Positions 6,965-10,638 of a stretch of 10,638 nt of DNA are shown here, one piece after another. The notes below the pieces were generated by a model, which saw only the letters and a program-made list of their open reading frames with translations, was not told where the DNA came from and did not search any database. The position numbers and the translations under genes were made by a program. The stretch lies in the NCBI GenBank assembly GCA_017444325.1, contig JAFSWV010000189.1, positions 1 to 10,638 on the forward strand, given 5' to 3'. The stretch's first letter is position 1, and each line of letters starts with the position of its first letter. This DNA is from a bacterium (GTDB taxonomy: Bacteria > Auribacterota > UBA3054).

Positions 6965-8107
6965 TTAGTTCTCCGCGGTGTCGTCTTTTTCTGTCGCCAT
7001 TATTTCAACGTTGGCCCTGGGGACGGTCGCGACCGTTCCGTCGTCGAACTTCAGGTCAAGGACGCGCGCCAGAGATTCCGTGGGCAGCTTCGTCAGTTCC
7101 GCCGGAAGCGCGGTGACTGTGCCGAACAGTCCGAAGTACGGTTCCCTGATCACGCGGACTCTCGTGCCGATGTCGAGGATCAGCTTGGCCTCGTTTTCTT
7201 TCATGGAGGCTTCCTCGTCTCTGGCCACGATGACTTCCGGTCTCATGACGCCGGCGCGGATCTGGGTGGCGCCGTTCACGGAGGCGTTCTTGCCTTCGCA
7301 TTCCTTCAGAAGCGCGAAGGTCTTGTCCGCCATGGGAATTTGCCCGAAGCCTTCCGTTAAAACGAGCGTAAGTCCGAGCTCTTCGTGTCCGGTGATGGCC
7401 ACGCCGAGGTCGAAGCCCAAAAATTTCTTAAGGTCGGCGTCGTCGAAGCCGCCCACGACCACGGCGTTCACGCCGCACTCGATGGCCTTCTTCAAGCCGT
7501 TGTAGGTGATCAAACTTCCGCCCACGACCACGGCGCCTTTCATTTCATCCGTGAAGGAGCTTTCGTCCAGGATGCCGTTGGGGTCCTGTGAGGCCACGAC
7601 GATCCTGCCGTAAGTTTCGCCGCCCACGCCGAAGATGCCCTGGATGAAGGAGCCCGTTACTTCCACAGTCACGTGTTCTCCTTCGTCCGCTTCCACGACC
7701 TTGCCGTCGATGTAAGCCTTGACGTCAACGGGCACCGGGGCGCCGCGCATGACGACCTGGCCGGAGACGTCGCTTATCGATTCGATCGTTCCGCTCATGG
7801 GCGATTCGATCCTTGTCTTGAAGAGGCCGAAGAAGGCGGCGCGCATGGCCAATAGTTCGCCTTTTTCAACGTGCTCGCCGATCGGTTTGACCATGAACTG
7901 CTTGACTTCGTGGGGCTGGCAGCCCAAGAGACTCATGACGTTCACGACGTCGGCTTTGCCGGGAAGTTCCGTTTTAAGCACGACCTGTTCGGCGCCGACT
8001 TTGTCGCCGATCTTAACGAGCGTCTGGCCCTTGATGGGAAGACGCCTGTTGCGTCGCAGCACCGTGGATTTTAAAACTTTTAGACCGGGGGAATATGCGT
8101 ATGCCAT
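6965..8107 (-). CDS. Cytoplasmic protein with barrel-sandwich-like N-terminal part and KOW-like C-terminus
   Basis: Function unknown; 380 aa with no membrane segment or signal peptide. Residues 28-48 (GQTLVKIGDKVGAEQVVLKT) and 70-122 (VKPIGEHVEKGELLA...ESPMSGTIESIS...GQVVMRG) look like hammerhead or biotinyl/lipoyl-type barrel-sandwich halves, but the Met-Lys-Met attachment site is absent, so a carrier role is unlikely. The middle (about 150-300) has alternating strands and helices, including GAVVVGGSLITYNGLKKAIE (191-210) and GVNAVVVGGFDD (212-223). Residues 308-369 (LILDIGTRVRVI.EPYFGLFGTV...) resemble a KOW-type beta barrel; such folds bind RNA or proteins. The gene lies directly after the MutL-like ATPase with a 15-base gap and no ribosome binding site, so the two products are probably made together. 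A partner or adaptor of the ATPase is the simplest guess. Confidence 0.87.
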   Translation of the reverse strand: MAYAYSPGLKVLKSTVLRRNRRLPIKGQTLVKIGDKVGAEQVVLKTELPGKADVVNVMSLLGCQPHEVKQFMVKPIGEHVEKGELLAMRAAFFGLFKTRIESPMSGTIESISDVSGQVVMRGAPVPVDVKAYIDGKVVEADEGEHVTVEVTGSFIQGIFGVGGETYGRIVVASQDPNGILDESSFTDEMKGAVVVGGSLITYNGLKKAIECGVNAVVVGGFDDADLKKFLGFDLGVAITGHEELGLTLVLTEGFGQIPMADKTFALLKECEGKNASVNGATQIRAGVMRPEVIVARDEEASMKENEAKLILDIGTRVRVIREPYFGLFGTVTALPAELTKLPTESLARVLDLKFDDGTVATVPRANVEIMATEKDDTAEN

Positions 8108-8122
8108 AGTTTTATTTGGTTT

Positions 8123-9937
8123 TTATTTTTCCGGATAAATGTCGAGTTCCTTGTTCCAGATCTGGAGGAGCTTCACTCTGTCTTCCTGACTGGCGGGGAG
8201 CTGGATGGGACGGCAGCGGGCGTCGAGGATAAGACCGACCACGCCGCCTTTGACTTTCTTGGTGACAGCTTTGCCGTAGCCGGCGCCCACGTTGAATCTA
8301 CGGGTCGGATCGACGGTCACTTCCGCCTCTTCGCCGAGGCCAAGGGGCAGGAGCTTAATTTCGCCGCTCTTCAGTTCGTATTCCTTGCCCTGGAATTTCA
8401 CTTTCATGCAGGGCTTGCCAAAGGGCGCGATGCCGACCGGCGCTATTACGGTGCCGAGGTAGATGAGGCAGTCTTTCTCGAAGACTTCCAGCGCGGCGTC
8501 TTCGTTGATCTGCGCCAGAACGCCAAGGTGCGGCATCATGAAGATGGAGTCAACGGCCAGCTGCGTGAAGCCTTCCGGCGCGAAGCCGTCGATCATCATG
8601 AGAGCGCTCTGGTTTCTTCTGGGAGCGTGGGAGAGCACACCGCCGGAGCCGACGATGATATCGAGCCCCATCATATCGACCAGCGTGTCTTCTTTCACGG
8701 TCTGGCTCATGGCGTCCGCAAAGGAGGTGGATTTCTGAGCGCCTTTCAAACCGACCGCCATTTCCTTGTGCTGCAGGAAGGCCAGTCTCAGGGCCTCGCG
8801 GCAGATGGCCTGCTCGACCATCAAGGATTCGATGTTCTGCGGGATGGTGGTGGGTCGGATCATTTTGTTTCTGATCTGGTTCCTCAAGATCCTTTCGTCT
8901 TCCATGACGGGGACCCAGCGCAGCACGTTCGCAAGGCCGGCGCTGGCCACCACGTTGGAGATGGAGTAGCTCATGCCGAGGTTCGCGGAGACGGTGCGGT
9001 TGAAGACCTGCTCGCTCTCCGGATTGTTGCGGTCCGCCCTGAAGACGGAGAAGTCGTCGGTGGTGGCGCCGCCGATGTCGGTGCCGACCACCTGGATGTT
9101 GTTGCGTTTGGCGATGAGTTTCATGATGTCGCCGACAGCGCCCGGAGTCGGCATGATGGGAGCCGAGGTCCAGGTCATGAGTTTCTTGTATCCCGGAGCC
9201 TGCTGCATGACGTGCTCAAGGAAGAGGTCATGGATGGCGTCGCGGGCGGGCTTTAAGTTTTCAGTTTCGAGAGTCGGGCGGAGGTTGTCCACGATCTGCA
9301 GCGCGGTCTTTTTGCCCAGCGTCTGCTCGATGGCGGGCCTGGCGGCCGCGTTGCCGGCGTAAATGACGGGCAGCTCGTAGCCGGCGCCGAATCTCGGTCT
9401 CGGATCGGCGGCCGCGATAGTCTCAGCCTGGGCGACCACGTGGCGGACCGTGCCGCCGTCCGTGCCGCCGGAAAGAAGTATCATGTCCGGCCTGAGGTTT
9501 CTGATCCTCTCGATGCGCTCGTAGGGGCGTCTGCGGTCGTTGGTGGCCAATGAATCGATCACGATGGCGCCGGCGCCAAGCGCGGCGCGCGCCGCCGATT
9601 CCGTGGACATCTGGGAAACGACGCCGGCGACCATCATCTGAAGGCCGCCGCCGGCCGAGGAGGTGGAGATGTAGGCGTCCGCACCAAGTTCTCCCTCTCT
9701 GGGGACGATTAGTTTGTCGTCGCGGATGAAGGTGCGTTTGGTGATGTCCTCAATTTCCGCGATGGAGTTGATGACGCCTCGGGTGACGTCTTCCGCGGGC
9801 GCTTCCACCGTAGTGGGGGCTTCGCCGCGGGCGGCCAGACGATAACTGCCGTTGCGCTTCTCAATGAGGATCGCTTTGGTGGTGGTCGAGCCGCAGTCGG
9901 TTGCTAAGATTACTTCGGGGGCTTTTGTTTCTGCCAT
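8123..9937 (-). CDS. MutL/GlmL-type ASKHA ATPase with C-terminal extension
   Basis: A 604-aa cytoplasmic protein of the MutL ('glutamate mutase L') family, whose members are thought to be ATP-dependent reactivases or chaperones for cobalamin-dependent mutases. Actin/Hsp70-type nucleotide-binding motifs are visible: phosphate-1 DCGSTTTKA (14-22), phosphate-2 GTDIGGATTDD (285-295) and an adenosine-type VGSGGVLSHA (429-438). SSAGGGLQMM (93-102) and LSGGTDGG (155-162) are further family-like motifs. The ATPase core ends near residue 500; residues 505-604 add a beta-rich region (MKVKFQGKEYELKSGEIKLL onward) ending in GGVVGLILDARCRPIQLP, longer than classical GlmL of about 460 residues. No mutase subunit is encoded in the window, so its client may differ. 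The ATG is one base after the stop of the preceding gene, with no ribosome binding site. The symbol mutL or glmL is avoided because the canonical role is doubtful. Confidence 0.93.
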   Translation of the reverse strand: MAETKAPEVILATDCGSTTTKAILIEKRNGSYRLAARGEAPTTVEAPAEDVTRGVINSIAEIEDITKRTFIRDDKLIVPREGELGADAYISTSSAGGGLQMMVAGVVSQMSTESAARAALGAGAIVIDSLATNDRRRPYERIERIRNLRPDMILLSGGTDGGTVRHVVAQAETIAAADPRPRFGAGYELPVIYAGNAAARPAIEQTLGKKTALQIVDNLRPTLETENLKPARDAIHDLFLEHVMQQAPGYKKLMTWTSAPIMPTPGAVGDIMKLIAKRNNIQVVGTDIGGATTDDFSVFRADRNNPESEQVFNRTVSANLGMSYSISNVVASAGLANVLRWVPVMEDERILRNQIRNKMIRPTTIPQNIESLMVEQAICREALRLAFLQHKEMAVGLKGAQKSTSFADAMSQTVKEDTLVDMMGLDIIVGSGGVLSHAPRRNQSALMMIDGFAPEGFTQLAVDSIFMMPHLGVLAQINEDAALEVFEKDCLIYLGTVIAPVGIAPFGKPCMKVKFQGKEYELKSGEIKLLPLGLGEEAEVTVDPTRRFNVGAGYGKAVTKKVKGGVVGLILDARCRPIQLPASQEDRVKLLQIWNKELDIYPEK

Positions 9938-9938
9938 A

Positions 9939-10304
9939 TTATTTATTTTGCGTTGGGCCGGGTTCTGCCGGCTGGTTATTATCCGTGGAAGCTGGGGGCG
10001 CCGTGAGCTTCTTGTTCTCCATGTCGATCGCGGCGATCAGACGCTCGACGTTCTTTCTTTCCTGCAGCATGTCGCAGATATCGTCGAGAGTAGCGTATTC
10101 GATGAACATCCCCAGAGCAGGGGTCAGAACGATGAGAGCCTGGCTGGCCAGGTAATTGAGGGGCTTGACGGACTCAAGGGCAAGGATGGCGGGGAAGGCC
10201 AGTCTCCGGCGCGCGATGCCTCGGGCTATCTTGGCGATAAACTCGTCGTGCCGGCGTTCGGAGCGCGGCATAGCAAAGGCGTTGGCCCAAAAATCCTTGT
10301 CCAT
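9939..10304 (-). CDS. Small protein with hydrophobic central segment, first gene of the operon
   Basis: Function unknown; 121 aa. The N-terminus is charged and basic (RSERRHDEFIAKIARGIARR, 14-33). Residues 35-68 (LAFPAILALESVKPLNYLAS, then QALIVLTPALGMF) are largely hydrophobic but broken by a conserved-looking ESVKPLNYLASQAL stretch, so they may form a membrane-associated hairpin rather than a simple transmembrane helix. Residues 72-98 form a charged helix (LDDICDMLQERKNVERLIAA). The last 20 residues are a Pro/Thr/Asn/Gln-rich tail, probably disordered. The ATG has no Shine-Dalgarno match; its leader is AT-rich (ACTTCTTTAA before ATG). It is one base upstream of the ATPase gene, and the two are almost certainly coupled, which suggests a membrane tether or regulator for the ATPase. 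That role is inference. Confidence 0.82.
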   Translation of the reverse strand: MDKDFWANAFAMPRSERRHDEFIAKIARGIARRRLAFPAILALESVKPLNYLASQALIVLTPALGMFIEYATLDDICDMLQERKNVERLIAAIDMENKKLTAPPASTDNNQPAEPGPTQNK

Positions 10305-10322
10305 TTAAAGAAGTTGCGTCAA

Positions 10323-10351
10323 ATTAGATAAATGAGAAAAAATACTCTAAA
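10323..10351 (-). promoter_or_regulatory. Possible promoter of the ten-gene minus-strand operon
   Basis: On the minus strand TTTAGA (10351-10346) is followed by a 17-base spacer and TCTAAT (10328-10323), matching the sigma-70 consensus at 4/6 and 5/6 positions. Transcription would begin about a dozen bases before the ATG at 10304, giving a short leader. The region is very AT-rich, so chance matches are likely; a second -10-like TAGAAT at 10393-10388 lacks a good -35. Confidence 0.35.
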
Positions 10352-10397
10352 AATCATAGCAAAACAGCCTCGAAAAAGAAAGGAAATATTCTAAAAC

Positions 10398-10419
10398 GCC
10401 TAATTTCGCTACCTTAGGC
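10398..10419. promoter_or_regulatory. GCCTAA/TTAGGC inverted repeat, possible operator
   Basis: GCCTAA (10398-10403) and TTAGGC (10414-10419) are exact 6-base inverted arms with a 10-base spacer, so the arm centres are about 16 bases apart. GCCTAA recurs at 10460-10465 inside the iorA promoter spacer, and a near-match ATAGGC lies at 10487-10492. The repeated half-sites in a divergent promoter region suggest a shared regulator. No regulator is identified. Confidence 0.4.
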
Positions 10420-10445
10420 TGAAAGGATGGAAAAACGAAATCCTA

Positions 10446-10475
10446 TTGACAAATTTTCGGCCTAAAAGTTAAAAT
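10446..10475 (+). promoter_or_regulatory. Sigma-70-type promoter of iorA
   Basis: A perfect -35 TTGACA (10446-10451) is followed by an 18-base spacer and TAAAAT (10470-10475), 5/6 to the -10 consensus. The predicted start near 10482 leaves a leader of about 20 bases before the ATG at 10503. The spacer contains a GCCTAA element, so a bound regulator there would block RNA polymerase. Confidence 0.7.
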
Positions 10476-10502
10476 TACACAATAACATAGGCGTCATTCA
10501 TT

Positions 10503-10638
10503 ATGGCAAGAGAATTTTTAATGGGCAACGAGGCGATGGCCTTGGGAGCGCTGGCGTCAGGGCTTGATCTGGCGGCCGGATACCCGGGGACGCCCTCCTC
10601 GGAAGTCCTTGAGACCATAGCCAAAAGAAGGACGGACA
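10503..10638 (+). CDS. iorA: Indolepyruvate ferredoxin oxidoreductase, alpha subunit, N-terminal fragment
   Basis: Only the first 45 codons are in the window. They read MAREFLMGNEAMALGALASG, then LDLAAGYPGTPSSEVLETIA. GNEA.A.GAL..G and GYPGTPSSE are hallmarks of the start of IorA, the thiamine-diphosphate-binding subunit that oxidatively decarboxylates aryl pyruvates with ferredoxin as electron acceptor; the full protein usually has about 600 residues with C-terminal ferredoxin-like clusters, which lie outside the window. The ATG at 10503 lies about 20 bases downstream of the predicted transcription start; an internal ATG at 10521 would remove only six residues and is less likely. The ribosome binding site is weak (TAGGC about 12 bases upstream). 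The gene diverges from the membrane operon and shares its 198-base regulatory region. Confidence 0.88.
   Translation, partial: MAREFLMGNEAMALGALASGLDLAAGYPGTPSSEVLETIAKRRTD

Noticed and set aside
8123..9937. Reading the ATPase as DNA mismatch repair MutL
   Set aside because: The motifs are of the ASKHA (actin/Hsp70) type, not the GHKL ATPase motifs of mismatch repair MutL; only the name is shared.

Overview
The window reads as a piece of chromosome from an anaerobic bacterium that I cannot place by lineage. The divergent gene at the right edge is the start of an indolepyruvate:ferredoxin oxidoreductase alpha subunit, an oxygen-sensitive enzyme of anaerobes. Coding DNA is moderately GC-rich and the one real intergenic region is strongly AT-rich. 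The gene set (MutL-like ATPase, DUF6754-type membrane protein, several unnamed membrane proteins) recalls clusters I associate from memory with Cloacimonadota, Chloroflexota and other uncultivated anaerobes; that placement is recollection, not a search result.

Layout. Positions 10304 down to 9 hold one tightly packed minus-strand operon of ten genes, with gaps of 1, 15, 41, 16, 3, 2, 3, 24 and 6 bases. In transcription order: (1) a small 121-aa protein; (2) a 604-aa MutL/GlmL-type ASKHA ATPase with a C-terminal extension; (3) a 380-aa soluble protein with a barrel-sandwich-like N-terminal part and a KOW-like C-terminus; (4) a 291-aa DUF6754-like membrane protein; (5) a 326-aa polytopic membrane protein; (6), (7) and (8) three tandem paralogous bitopic proteins; (9) a 337-aa polytopic membrane protein; (10) a fourth copy of the paralogous family. 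The operon may continue past the left edge. Positions 10305-10502 are a divergent regulatory region with a strong plus-strand promoter and repeated GCCTAA/TTAGGC elements. From 10503 the plus strand begins iorA, cut by the window end.

How the genes may work together. No gene except iorA and the MutL-like ATPase has a family with an assigned biochemical role, and the cobalamin mutase subunits that a canonical MutL/GlmL serves are absent. I infer a membrane assembly: two polytopic proteins, one DUF6754 protein with its soluble domain predicted on the cytoplasmic side, four paralogs with their alpha/beta domains predicted on the outer face, and cytoplasmic partners (the ATPase and the KOW/barrel-sandwich protein). 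The four paralogs keep one signature (GFRPNAFQ[VL]YLQMGE) yet differ elsewhere, which fits a hetero-oligomer of specialised subunits. This candidate uncharacterised ATPase-linked membrane complex is the most interesting content of the window.
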